The position numbers and the translations under genes are program-made. Of a stretch of DNA of 40,831 nt, positions 25,601-33,251 are shown one piece after another. Numbering within the stretch: position 1 is the first letter of the stretch; each line of letters opens with the position of its first letter. Origin of the DNA: Selenomonas sp. FOBRC6 (lineage in GTDB: Bacteria > Bacillota > Negativicutes > Selenomonadales > Selenomonadaceae); the NCBI RefSeq assembly GCF_000286455.1, contig NZ_ALKG01000022.1, forward strand, positions 1 to 40,831, read 5' to 3'. The notes beneath the pieces were generated by a model. It had not been told where the DNA came from, made no database searches, and saw nothing but the letters and a program-made list of their open reading frames with translations.

Positions 25601-28600
25601 ATAAGAGAGACCGGCAAACCACTCTGCCTGATCCTTTGTTGCATCCGTCGCTTCGTATTTTACATCGCCGTTTTGGAAACGGTTGTAGTCGAGCAGGACT
25701 TTCTTGCCCGTCGCCTCATTCGTATCCGTACGCAGGGAATACTCATAGTCGCCGTTCGTCTGCGTCACTGCCGAGGCAGCCTGCGGATCGTAGTTTGTAA
25801 ACGACAGCCCGTTGGACTTGGAAGCGTCGATGAGTGTGACTCGCCCAGCAATCTGCCGGTTCGACATCCGAGTCAGATCAAGTCCGACATTCGCAAAGTC
25901 CACAGACTGCGTCCCGGTATAGAGTTTGCCGGAAGCATCCTGCCCCGTCAGCGTGAGCATGGTGTCGCCCGCCTGTACTCGATCGGTGAGGAAGAACTTG
26001 TAGTTTTGGAAGTTATAAACCGCCTTAACTGTGATGTCCTTTGCCTTGACATTCAGTGTGTTGCCGTCTGCTGTCGTTGCACCGCCGTACAGAGTCACAT
26101 GGGTGAGGTCTGCGCCATACTGCCCGTCTGCCGAACCGAGGTTGATCGTGTTCCCCGTCTCAACGGTCTTATTCGTTCCGCGGGCATAGCCGCCATAGAT
26201 GGCGGAATCCACCGTCGAGCCATCTTTTCTCAGACCACCGATATGTCCACCTGTGATGGTGACGATATTCCCTCCGGACGATTTTTCCAGTTTATCATTG
26301 CCCGTGGGGAGGTCGGCACGTGTGATGCCACCGTACACATTGCCGTAGACGCCCCCGCCCGAGACGGCGACCTCGTTCTTCGTAACGACAGCGGCATTGT
26401 ACGCCGACGAGGTACTCTCACCACCGACGACATCGGTACGAACGTCGCCGCTTTCAATCGTGACCTTGTTGCCTGTCACCTCGCCATCCGTGCCTTTGCC
26501 GTCGGACCATGTACCGTTGGAGAGTGCTCCGTAGACGTTGTTGACGACGGCATCCGAGCCGGCACGAATTGTGACGCTGTTCTTCTCCAGGCGGGCAGTA
26601 CCGTCTGTGTAGGCACCATAGATCTTATCGCCGAGCTTTGCCGTCCCCGTTACCGTGACTTCGTTTTTCGATGCCGTACCAATTCTCTCCAGATACGCAC
26701 CGCGAATCTCCTTTGCAGAGCCTCCGCTAATTGTAACTGTATTCTTCTCGACGGTCGGCGTGTAGGTATCCTGTGCACCGCTGGCCCAGAAATCACCGTA
26801 GACGCCGTAGACAATTTTCTGGATATCACCCTCGGTGATCGTGACCTTGTTCCCCACTGCCGTACGACTGGTACTGTCGTCGCCATCGATATATGCTCCC
26901 ACGACATCGCCGCGAATGACCGAATGAACGGTATTCGTAATAAGATTCCCACGGATGGTGACCTCATTGTCCGCGACGGTCGTTTTGCCCGAGCCGCCTG
27001 TAACACGTCCGCCGACGGTCGCATTGTCCACAATGACCTTGTTCCCTTGAACAGCACCCGTACCACCGACAGAACGGCCACCGATGATTTCTCCTGTGAC
27101 CGCACCGCCCGTGAGAACAACCCCATTGTCCTTGACACTGCCCTCACGTTCCGCATGACCGCCGTAAAGGTTCGCCAGCACGCCGCCCGTCATGCTGAGC
27201 TGGTTGTTAATGGCATCTGCCCCTGTGGTTGTCTTGCCGCCGTATGCCGAAAGCGTCCCCTGATATGTTCCGTCCGGCAGAAGTCTGCCTACTGCGTTCG
27301 TGATTTTCAGCTTGTTGTCATGGACGTTCTCTTTCTTCCAGATGGAGTAGCCACCGTAGATAGTACGATCCGTTGCGTCATCACTATTATAAGTTGCATC
27401 GGCATTTTGAAACCGGTGGAAGGTAGCTTTGACCTCATTCCAGGTCGTCGCGTGTGCAGGAATATGCGGAAGATCTGGCGTTGTATAAGATTCCACCGAC
27501 ATCTTATACTCGTAGTCGCCGCTCACGCCATATTGATCCGCCGAATTTGAAAAACGCAGGTTGGACAAGCGATCATACCATGTCGGGTTGGTCGTTGGCT
27601 TTCCGTCTTTCATCAGCGTAACGGTACCGACCTCGCCATAGTAGCCCTTCACGTCCTGATTCTGTGCATTGACGCTCTTGCCGCTCCAACCCGCTGCATC
27701 AACCTTGAAGTCTGCAAGGCTGACATTACGCCCGAGCGCATTTCCGTCCTCGGTCAGCGTGAGCATAGTGTCACCTGCATGAATGCCCGCATTCAGTGCA
27801 AACGTATATTTGTCAAAATTCTTCGCAGAGATTGCATCAACATTCTTTGTGCGGACGGTCAGTATGTTATTGCCGTAGTGAACCGTATCATTGCCGCCAT
27901 AGAGTTCTGCCTTCGTAAGATTCGGTGTATAGCCGCCCTTCACATCACCGACGGTGACACGGTTGCCCGCCGTTGCTCCGTTGGTGGAGATATTCTCGGC
28001 ATATCCGCCGTAGATTCTCCCCTCGACTCTGCCTCGCTCGATGACGACATCATTGTTATTCGCCGAGGTCTTTCCCCTAGCACCCGCAATAGCGATGCCG
28101 TCCGCCCCCGCCTTCACTGTGCCATATATGGTGCCGCCCGCGTTTGTAAGCTCCACCTTGCCGTGCGTCGCACCGCCCGTGACGGAGTACGCACCATAAA
28201 GCGCCCCTGTCACCGTGCCGCCGCTCATACGAACAGTATTTTCGATTGCTTTGTCCGTCCCCGTCTGCTGAACCATGCTCTCTGCATGACCGCCGTGGAG
28301 TTCCCCTTGCACCGAGCCGCCGTTCATCTCGACAATATTGTTGAATACGCTTGCCTTGCCCTCGCCGGCATAGGCATTGCCAACGAGGTTGATGTTGTTG
28401 ATGGTGAGCGTATTGCCCGACACATCTGCGGTCGTCACCGCCTTGCCGCCCGCCGTAATCGTTCCGTTCACATAAGGAAGCCCGGGACTTGGCTGGATCA
28501 GTTTGCCGATGGTGAGATGATTGCCCGTTACAGAGCCGTTCAACAGATCCGTTCCGACAATATTGCCGTAGGGATGCGCCGCCGTCCCGTCACCAGTGAG

Positions 28601-28744
28601 GCGCGTGTCATTCATCTCAACCGACGTACTCTTGTCATCTGATGATTCCGCCGCCTGCGCCGTAGGCGCAGAGACAAACGCACCGCCAACGGCGAGTGCC
28701 ACGAATGCGGCGAGCTGCCGCTGAGATTTCATTCCTTTGAGCAT
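22682..28744 (-). CDS. Type Va autotransporter with beta-helix passenger (intact)
   Basis: A 2020-aa surface protein. A signal peptide (MLKGMKSQRQLAAFVALAVGGAF, cut after AQA, residue 31) is followed by a passenger of about 1,640 residues. The last 280-300 residues form an autotransporter barrel (GWNLNVGFARR, GPFVEYGRGSYDSYLDDG, ELGYRFAPAD) ending in NIAWAF, with the C-terminal Phe needed by the BAM complex. The passenger has two tiers of repeats: about 20-residue units such as NKVTIxxGDVxxxVYGG, grouped in four large modules that each end with an NFxxYkFxLxxxxxxGdTMLTLT-type segment followed by LxFsNY. The likely role is adhesion or surface display; no protease motif is seen. The start at 28744 is preceded by GAAGGAGAG. 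The 21 codons upstream lie in the leader. The paralogue at 13865-21136 is broken, so this copy may be the only functional one here. Confidence 0.9.
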   Translation of the reverse strand: MLKGMKSQRQLAAFVALAVGGAFVSAPTAQAAESSDDKSTSVEMNDTRLTGDGTAAHPYGNIVGTDLLNGSVTGNHLTIGKLIQPSPGLPYVNGTITAGGKAVTTADVSGNTLTINNINLVGNAYAGEGKASVFNNIVEMNGGSVQGELHGGHAESMVQQTGTDKAIENTVRMSGGTVTGALYGAYSVTGGATHGKVELTNAGGTIYGTVKAGADGIAIAGARGKTSANNNDVVIERGRVEGRIYGGYAENISTNGATAGNRVTVGDVKGGYTPNLTKAELYGGNDTVHYGNNILTVRTKNVDAISAKNFDKYTFALNAGIHAGDTMLTLTEDGNALGRNVSLADFKVDAAGWSGKSVNAQNQDVKGYYGEVGTVTLMKDGKPTTNPTWYDRLSNLRFSNSADQYGVSGDYEYKMSVESYTTPDLPHIPAHATTWNEVKATFHRFQNADATYNSDDATDRTIYGGYSIWKKENVHDNKLKITNAVGRLLPDGTYQGTLSAYGGKTTTGADAINNQLSMTGGVLANLYGGHAEREGSVKDNGVVLTGGAVTGEIIGGRSVGGTGAVQGNKVIVDNATVGGRVTGGSGKTTVADNEVTIRGNLITNTVHSVIRGDVVGAYIDGDDSTSRTAVGNKVTITEGDIQKIVYGVYGDFWASGAQDTYTPTVEKNTVTISGGSAKEIRGAYLERIGTASKNEVTVTGTAKLGDKIYGAYTDGTARLEKNSVTIRAGSDAVVNNVYGALSNGTWSDGKGTDGEVTGNKVTIESGDVRTDVVGGESTSSAYNAAVVTKNEVAVSGGGVYGNVYGGITRADLPTGNDKLEKSSGGNIVTITGGHIGGLRKDGSTVDSAIYGGYARGTNKTVETGNTINLGSADGQYGADLTHVTLYGGATTADGNTLNVKAKDITVKAVYNFQNYKFFLTDRVQAGDTMLTLTGQDASGKLYTGTQSVDFANVGLDLTRMSNRQIAGRVTLIDASKSNGLSFTNYDPQAASAVTQTNGDYEYSLRTDTNEATGKKVLLDYNRFQNGDVKYEATDATKDQAEWFAGLSYGGQTTRHNRLTIDGTLTRSIRAYGAKTLGKTGGSGGTTPNDGNILEIRSTGTNPFSVTEGYGGYIGRSNNTDTVQNNRVLMAGGTAGTLYGGYSAGTGAVTDNTVQITGGKVTGNVFAGWSAAAGQATKNTLILGADNGSYDATIEGDIYGANDTGAGADNTLIVQAGDSSDNKKQVVVNKVRNFDTFKFILHNNTLIGKTMLHIKGAGGLGTIVNFKKITVDAQKFNIDPTWMGSHSLRLIQSADGMNFSNYSATDITKTYYPNDPYEAYLHINGNASTTTATGTVTGQDVLLTVNRLRDGDRRYDGTDAKLVSDEVFTGISAMGYDVERNKLLITGTQADGIKTFAAAGVTTGEKKANLTSNALTIDRDAALSIRDVYGAYAKNIASDGEMTDNSVTLLNGNLTGNIYGAKSESKLKLSSNRVQVLNGSVVGNIYGGYSVSGDVEKSIVDLGRVTIGSIANNGSMIGGNVYGGWGKTAKDNTVTLRGTTVKGHVYGGWLSTGSPANDGPAPLTDGNTLNIYDTGTTVGYFEGFQNLNFYLSPKSDMRFSMLTLTDLSHKDIRGMTLGIDIDGDGAPIHNGDIVSLVKLPTDKNLTTDDFTGKEYKTQKGVTLNYTFGLETRNSVNASSGYKNELIARVKSVSVSPQAKSLVETQSAALAFLASGSDLIVNVGIPAAEAAAGQIADIVDAPLANSKNTDASKAPLSMLGSYQLFAAQSYGSARLKTGSYVDAKGWNLNVGFARRNELSDSSLTFGPFVEYGRGSYDSYLDDGTHGDGKTSYLGFGVMAKSENMSGTYIEGSLRVGKAKSDYSGTVESRGTGYDTSSNYFAGHLGIGQKREFLSGNQFETYAKYFYAHQAGMSTKLSSGETYDFGASNSSRLRLGTRYTIKNGLDSELYAGLAWEYEFDGKSSASYQGFGLPGTSLKGGTTLFELGYRFAPADSTVTYGLNLTGYAGKRKGITGGFNIAWAF

Positions 28745-28787
28745 TGCTTTCTCTCCTTCACTACACGTTGGAAAGACCCCATCCTCA

Positions 28788-28804
28788 TGGCGCACAAGGC
28801 GCCA
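28788..28804. promoter_or_regulatory. Leader hairpin of the intact autotransporter
   Basis: A perfect 6-bp stem TGGCGC / GCGCCA with a 5-base loop in the 5' leader, between the promoter and the ribosome site. Confidence 0.45.
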
Positions 28805-28823
28805 CATTTTTTCTCATTTATCT

Positions 28824-28852
28824 ATTATATTATAACTATTTTCATCCGTCAA
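28824..28852 (-). promoter_or_regulatory. Promoter of the intact autotransporter
   Basis: -35 TTGACG (28847-28852), 17-base AT-rich spacer, consensus -10 TATAAT (28824-28829). The leader is about 70 bases. Confidence 0.85.
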
Positions 28853-28888
28853 TCTTAAGTTTGAGGCGTTCCCGTTCAAAGAGCGCCT

Positions 28889-29632
28889 TCACATCTCCTG
28901 CCCGTAGATGCTGTGGATCTCCTCCGTATAGTTCCCCGCCGCGTCACGCACGATGAGTGCCGGCTCATGCCGCAGTCCTGCGGGCGATGCGCCCTTGACT
29001 GCCTCGATGAGCATGAGGTTCGGCGCACGATCTGCGCGCGGCTGTACCATGCGCAGGCGCTTGACGGCGAGCCCCTCCGCATGGAGTGCGAAGACGATCT
29101 CGCCGAGGCGCTCGGGCAGGTGCACCATCGCGAGCCGCCCACCGTGCTTCAGTGCATAGGCTGCCGCACGCATGGTATCCGCGAGGGTTGCCGTGATCTC
29201 GTGACGCGCCGCCGCACGTGCGCCCATGCTGACCGCACCACTCTGCACAGGGCGATAGGGTGGATTGCTAAAGACGACATCGTATGACGCGCACGCAAAA
29301 AGTGCGGAAGGCTCGCGATAGTCGCCCGCCCGCACTGAGATTTTGTCTATGAGGTTGTTCATGCGCACATTCCGCGCAGCAAGCTCCGCCTGCACGGGAT
29401 TCAGCTCGACCGCGGTAATCGCCCCCGCATGGTCGGCAATCAGGAGTGGGATAACACCCGTCCCCGTGCCGAGGTCGAGCACGCGCTCGCGCCCCGTGAG
29501 GCGTGGGAAATGTGCGAGGAGCACGGCGTCCATCGAGAAACAGAATTCATCCGTACGTTGGATGATCTGCCGCCCTCCCATGCAGAGGTCGTCGATCCGC
29601 TCGTTCGGACGCAGCTGAGCCGTCTCACTCAT
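28889..29632 (-). CDS. trmN6: tRNA1(Val) adenine-37 N6-methyltransferase-like (TrmN6/YabB)
   Basis: A 247-aa SAM methyltransferase. The N-terminus RIDDLCMGGRQIIQRTDEFCFSMDAVLLAHF is the family signature. Motif I is VLDLGTGTGVIPLLIAD, and the N6-adenine catalytic motif is FSNPPYRP. It probably methylates N6 of A37 in a tRNA (E. coli YfiC acts on tRNA1Val). The start ATG at 29632 overlaps the ricT stop by 8 bases, so the two are coupled. A long in-frame upstream extension is an Arg-rich shadow of the ricT tail. It is the last gene of yaaR-holB-ricT-trmN6, matching the Bacillus order except that yabA is absent. Confidence 0.9.
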   Translation of the reverse strand: MSETAQLRPNERIDDLCMGGRQIIQRTDEFCFSMDAVLLAHFPRLTGRERVLDLGTGTGVIPLLIADHAGAITAVELNPVQAELAARNVRMNNLIDKISVRAGDYREPSALFACASYDVVFSNPPYRPVQSGAVSMGARAAARHEITATLADTMRAAAYALKHGGRLAMVHLPERLGEIVFALHAEGLAVKRLRMVQPRADRAPNLMLIEAVKGASPAGLRHEPALIVRDAAGNYTEEIHSIYGQEM

Positions 29633-30719
29633 CGGATGCCTCACCCTGCTGCGGGTGCGGTGCACGGTTCTGCCGCCGTCTGCCCTGCGGGCGGCGACGT
29701 TCGCCCGCGCTCTTTGAGGGACGCTCCGCACGCTCGCCCTGCTCTCTCCGCTCACCGCGTTCGCTTCGTTCGCCGCGCTCACGCGGCTTTGCCCCTGCGG
29801 GGCGCTCACGCCGCTCGCGACCTTCTCGCGGCACGCGCTCGCGCGGTGTACGCGGACGTCCCTCGTGCGGTACATGCGAACGCGGCTCACCGTCCTCGCC
29901 CTCGACGCGCGCGATATCCTCCCACGCGGCGATCACGGTTTTCCCGTCGTCCATGAGGATGGTCGCCGTGCGGCGCTGTTCGCTGACGGCGACAATGCGC
30001 CCCTCGGCGTCCTCGGCGATGACGCGGTCGTTCTGCGCGGGCGTGTACTCCGCCTTTTTCATGCGCATGCAGCCACCGCAGCCGTAGCCGTCGCTCTCGT
30101 ATTTCAGACAGCACATGAGCCGTCCGCAGATGCCCGAGATCTTCGTCGGGTTGAGCGAGAGGTTCTGCTCCTTTGCCATTCGGATGGAAACGGGCACGAA
30201 ATCACCGAGGAAGGTCGCGCAGCACAGAGGCCGCCCGCAGCAGCCCATGCCGCCCATCATCTTCGCCTCGTCGCGCACGCCGATCTGGCGCAGCTCGATG
30301 CGCGTGCGGAAAACACCCGCGAGCTCGCGGACGAGCTGGCGGAAGTCGACGCGCCCGTCCGCCGTGAAGTAGAAGAGCATCTTCGAGAGGTCAAAGGTGA
30401 GTTCCACGTCGACGAGCTTCATCTTGAGGCCGAGTTCCCGTATCTTCTCCTCGCAGACCGTGCATGCCTCACGCTCGCGCGCGCGGTTCTCCTCAATGCG
30501 TGCGAGATCAGAGGCATCCGCGATGCGGTGCACAGTGCGCAGATTCGGCGGAACGGATTCGTCCGGCACCTCACGCGGTGCGATGACAACCTTGCCACAC
30601 TCCATGCCGCGTGCCGTCTCAACGATGACGTGATCGCCCTCGGCAATCGTCAGCGATCCCTTACCAAATGAATATATCTTGCCCGCTGACTTGAAGCGGA
30701 CACCTACAATCGTTTGCAA
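29625..30719 (-). CDS. ricT: RicT (YaaT/PSP1-domain) regulator with Arg/Glu-rich tail
   Basis: A 364-aa protein. Residues about 1-265 match the PSP1/RicT family: VGVRFKSAGKIYSFGKG, DVELTFDLSKMLFYFTADGRVDFRQLVREL, and the Cys-rich part with GGMGCCGRPLCCATFL, ISGICGRLMCCLKYE and GYGCGGCM. In Bacillus, RicT with RicA and RicF carries Fe-S clusters and steers RNase Y, sporulation and biofilm decisions. The last 90 or so residues are a low-complexity tail of GER/RER repeats (about residues 285-355), probably disordered and possibly RNA-binding. The start is TTG at 30719, five bases after GGAGG, with no ATG nearby. It follows holB by 28 bases. Confidence 0.92.
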   Translation of the reverse strand: MQTIVGVRFKSAGKIYSFGKGSLTIAEGDHVIVETARGMECGKVVIAPREVPDESVPPNLRTVHRIADASDLARIEENRAREREACTVCEEKIRELGLKMKLVDVELTFDLSKMLFYFTADGRVDFRQLVRELAGVFRTRIELRQIGVRDEAKMMGGMGCCGRPLCCATFLGDFVPVSIRMAKEQNLSLNPTKISGICGRLMCCLKYESDGYGCGGCMRMKKAEYTPAQNDRVIAEDAEGRIVAVSEQRRTATILMDDGKTVIAAWEDIARVEGEDGEPRSHVPHEGRPRTPRERVPREGRERRERPAGAKPRERGERSERGERREQGERAERPSKSAGERRRPQGRRRQNRAPHPQQGEASDE

Positions 30720-30747
30720 AACTTCCTCCGGAATCTATATCAACAAC

Positions 30748-31803
30748 TCATGTGAATTGTTTTCGTGCACGTAATAAAAATGCCTCTGCCTGCAGTGCAG
30801 GGTTCACGTTCGCGGCAAAGCGCCGTGATAGCTGCCGCGTTCCCTCTATCAACGAGAAGATGTCGGCATCTGTCATCTGTGTAAGAAGTGCGACGAGCTC
30901 ATCCCGTTGGTCGATGTGACAGAGCGCTTCGCTCCCGCCGTCCTCACGCAGGAGGAGGAGGTCGCGCAGCGCCATCTGCATATAGGAGAGCCATGCCGTG
31001 CGCTCTGCGTGTGAGCGTGCACCGAGTGCCTCCGCACGCGCCCAGATGTCCTCGACACCGAGGCGTGGGAGCTCCGTGAGGAGCGCGAGTGCATCGTCCC
31101 GCAGCGAGAGCCCCTCCTTGGCGAGAACATAGGCGCGCCCGAGGCTGCCGTCCGCGAGGGCGGCAATCGCCGCCGCATCCTCTGTCCCGCGCGTCCTGAG
31201 CTCTGCCTCGATCTCGCTGCGCGGCAATGCACCGAACGCAATGCGTACAGCACGCGAGCGGATGGTCGGCAGGATGGCATCATATGCATTCGTTATGAGG
31301 ATGAAGAGCACCGCACCCGCCGGCTCCTCAAGTGTCTTGAGGAGCCGATTTGCCGCCGCCTCATTCATGTGGTCAGCACCGTCGATGAGGATGATCCGCC
31401 GATCTGCGCTGACCGGCGCGCCCGACGCCGCGACGAGGATGTCACGTACGGCGTCCGTGCGGATCATCGCTGCACTCTTGCCGCGCGCTTCGGGTGCAAC
31501 CTCGAAGTAGTCGGGATGGACACCCGCCGCCATCGTACGGCATGCCCCGCAGTGCCCGCATGGCGCATCACCCGCAGTCTCACAGAGCAGCGTTCGCACA
31601 AGCACGTGCGCCGTGCGTCGCTTGCCAACGCCCTCGATGCCGCAAAAGAGAAGTGCATGGGGCAGGCGCTTTGCAGCCGCAAGCGCGCGCAGACGGGAGA
31701 TGATTTCCGCATGACCGCGGATGTCTGTCCAGTCCGCGGGGAACGCCTCACATACCTCTTCACTTGCGGGCGCCGCAGACGCAGTCGTCTTCGTCCGCGC
31801 CAT
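30748..31803 (-). CDS. holB: DNA polymerase III delta-prime subunit HolB
   Basis: A 351-aa clamp-loader AAA+ subunit. It has HALLFCGIEGVGKRRTAHVL (Walker A region), a four-Cys zinc module in CETAGDAPCGHCGAC, and RIILIDGADHMNEAAANRLLKTLEEP (Walker B and sensor region). RSRAVRIAFG follows. It helps load the beta clamp for DNA replication. An N-terminal extension of about 25 residues precedes the usual start of the fold. The ATG at 31803 overlaps the yaaR stop by one base (TGATG). Confidence 0.93.
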   Translation of the reverse strand: MARTKTTASAAPASEEVCEAFPADWTDIRGHAEIISRLRALAAAKRLPHALLFCGIEGVGKRRTAHVLVRTLLCETAGDAPCGHCGACRTMAAGVHPDYFEVAPEARGKSAAMIRTDAVRDILVAASGAPVSADRRIILIDGADHMNEAAANRLLKTLEEPAGAVLFILITNAYDAILPTIRSRAVRIAFGALPRSEIEAELRTRGTEDAAAIAALADGSLGRAYVLAKEGLSLRDDALALLTELPRLGVEDIWARAEALGARSHAERTAWLSYMQMALRDLLLLREDGGSEALCHIDQRDELVALLTQMTDADIFSLIEGTRQLSRRFAANVNPALQAEAFLLRARKQFT

Positions 31804-32258
31804 CACATATAGAGATCGACGAGGAGGCCTCTGATGGCATCATGACTCGCGATGATATCGAGCTGATCTGCCTGTCCGAGGCGGATTTTCTCTGCCATCT
31901 CCTCCAGCTTCTTATCAATCTTGCGCACGGAAGTGTATACCTTCTGCCGCCCGAGGCGATCCCAGCCTGCCTGCGTATGCAGCTCATACATACTGCCAAC
32001 TGCCTCACCGATGAAATTCTGGATGAGAGAGCGATAGGAACGCAGCTCGTCAAACGTCGGCGACTTTGAGAGGCGTGCGCCCTGCTCATCGATCTGCTCG
32101 AGAAGGCGATCCATCGCCTCGCGCGACATGGCGGACTCCTGATCCGCCAGTTCCATACTAAAGTCCGTCGCTGCGCCGCGCACGCCCACATCCGTCTCTG
32201 CACGCGGCATTGTGAGCGATGTACTCCGCGCAATGCTGCTGTCTATCTTCATCGCCAT
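31803..32258 (-). CDS. yaaR: YaaR-family (DUF327) protein
   Basis: A 151-aa helical protein of the YaaR family, function unknown. Typical parts are LRSYRSLIQNFIGEAVGSMYELH and KVYTSVRKIDKKLEEMAEKI. It nearly always lies before holB in Firmicutes. An ATG at 32300 gives a longer frame, but it sits at the predicted transcription start and has no ribosome site. The ATG at 32258 (MAMKIDSS) has GGTGG five bases upstream and is preferred. It opens the yaaR-holB-ricT-trmN6 operon. Confidence 0.88.
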   Translation of the reverse strand: MAMKIDSSIARSTSLTMPRAETDVGVRGAATDFSMELADQESAMSREAMDRLLEQIDEQGARLSKSPTFDELRSYRSLIQNFIGEAVGSMYELHTQAGWDRLGRQKVYTSVRKIDKKLEEMAEKIRLGQADQLDIIASHDAIRGLLVDLYM

Positions 32259-32305
32259 TGCGTCCACCAATCCCTTTTCAAGATGAGTCAATTTACCCAT
32301 TGTTC

Positions 32306-32334
32306 ATTATAGCCCGAACAAAGGGCAAAGTCAA
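32306..32334 (-). promoter_or_regulatory. Promoter of the yaaR operon
   Basis: -35 TTGACT (32329-32334), 17-base spacer, -10 TATAAT (32306-32311) on the minus strand. Confidence 0.8.
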
Positions 32335-32353
32335 AGAGGTAAATTGACTTTGC
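32325..32353. promoter_or_regulatory. Inverted repeat shared by the yaaR and pilZ promoters
   Basis: GCAAAGTCAA (32325-32334) and TTGACTTTGC (32344-32353) are perfect 10-bp inverted repeats around a 9-base spacer. Each arm contains the -35 box of one divergent promoter. It could be a two-promoter operator or simply two similar -35 regions. Confidence 0.55.
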
Positions 32354-32372
32354 TGCCATACTTTGTTATCCT
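32344..32372 (+). promoter_or_regulatory. Promoter of the PilZ gene
   Basis: -35 TTGACT (32344-32349), 17-base spacer, -10 TATCCT (32367-32372). Confidence 0.6.
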
Positions 32373-32414
32373 TATCTAACAAAAAGAATTAATTGTGGAA
32401 AGGGTTTGAATACT

Positions 32415-33140
32415 ATGATTGAGGGCGAAAAACTCGCTGCACTGCTGAAGCACGGGGCTGCGATTCACATCATCGAACCAGATACCGAGATTGACTACTA
32501 CGGTGCCCTCGAGCTCAGCGATGAGGAGCAGGCAGCGGGAAGGCCTGCAGGAGCACTCGCCGTGCGCTTGGATATCCCCGTGGGAAAATTTGTCAACACA
32601 CCTGAGCCCGGCCGTGTTTTTCAATGCCATCTCACAGGCTCCGGCTGCGTCTATCACTTCGACGTTCCCTATCGCTCTGCCTCCCCACTGCCCGATACGA
32701 TCTGGTACATGGCTCTGCCGGAGAGCGCCGAGCGCATTCAGCTGCGCGATTTCGTCCGTGTACCGATTCCAATGTCCATCGAGGTGAAGCTGCCCGGCAA
32801 TCACGGCAGCCTCAAGGACTACCGCGAGGTCGCTCTGATCGACATCAGCGGCGGTGGCCTCTGCTTTGTCCACGACGAGCCGCTGATTATGGACGCACCG
32901 ATCTCCGTACGCGTACCCGAGCTGCCACGCATCGGAACGCTCGAGACGGAGGGCACGATCCGCAGGGCGACCCCCATTGAGACGAACCTCGGCATGACGT
33001 ACCACATCGGCGTCATGTTCGGCGACACGCTCGGCAAGCGCGAGCGCGAGCGCCTTGTCCAGAGCATCTATCAGCTGCAGCAGAGCTATCTGCGCAAGGG
33101 GCTGAAGATCCCCCAGATCGACCATACAAAGAGAAGCTGA
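32415..33140 (+). CDS. YcgR-like PilZ domain c-di-GMP receptor
   Basis: A 241-aa cytoplasmic protein with an N-terminal YcgR-type beta domain (residues about 1-105) and a C-terminal PilZ domain. The c-di-GMP-binding motifs are complete: RxxxR as R111-DFV-R115 in QLRDFVRVP, and D/NxSxxG as D143-I-S145-GG-G148. Proteins of this build act as flagellar brakes or control motility and envelope functions when c-di-GMP rises. No flagellar gene is in this window. The ATG at 32415 follows AAAGGG by ten bases; a TTG three codons before is possible. It is monocistronic and divergent from yaaR, with hairpin terminators downstream. Confidence 0.9.
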   Translation: MIEGEKLAALLKHGAAIHIIEPDTEIDYYGALELSDEEQAAGRPAGALAVRLDIPVGKFVNTPEPGRVFQCHLTGSGCVYHFDVPYRSASPLPDTIWYMALPESAERIQLRDFVRVPIPMSIEVKLPGNHGSLKDYREVALIDISGGGLCFVHDEPLIMDAPISVRVPELPRIGTLETEGTIRRATPIETNLGMTYHIGVMFGDTLGKRERERLVQSIYQLQQSYLRKGLKIPQIDHTKRS

Positions 33141-33147
33141 ATATGCG

Positions 33148-33178
33148 AAAGGGGCTACACCTGTCGTGCAGCCCCTTT
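33148..33178 (+). terminator. Terminator of the PilZ gene
   Basis: A 9-bp stem AAAGGGGCT / AGCCCCTTT with an inner short stem and loop, 8 bases after the PilZ stop. The T run is short. The palindrome at 33195-33248, followed by CGGCTTTTT, may act as a second terminator. Confidence 0.65.
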
Positions 33179-33194
33179 GAGTTTCAAAGAAAAA

Positions 33195-33248
33195 GAGCCC
33201 CTTCCACCGCTTGCGCGGTCCCCCTCCCCCGTGTCGTACGGGGGCGGC
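33195..33248 (-). repeat. REP-like double palindrome, copy 2
   Basis: The reverse complement closely matches the element at 22528-22580: a CCCCCGT / ACGGGGG stem, then the ACCGC / GCGGT palindrome and GGAAGGGGC. It lies between convergent genes. Confidence 0.75.
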
Positions 33249-33251
33249 TTT

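Noticed and set aside
24989-27550. An 853-codon open frame on the plus strand, and others of 600 and 638 codons at 14440-16242 and 17041-18957.
   Set aside because: All lie antisense to autotransporter passengers, have no ribosome sites, and give Arg/Cys/Ala-rich sequence without domain character. They are by-products of biased codon use in the repeats.
14320-28744. Regular DNA repeats that might look like a CRISPR array or tandem repeat locus.
   Set aside because: The periodicity follows protein repeat units inside open reading frames, without constant direct repeats and unique spacers.
32376-33125. A 249-codon minus-strand frame opposite the PilZ gene.
   Set aside because: The PilZ frame carries both c-di-GMP motifs; the antisense product has no features.
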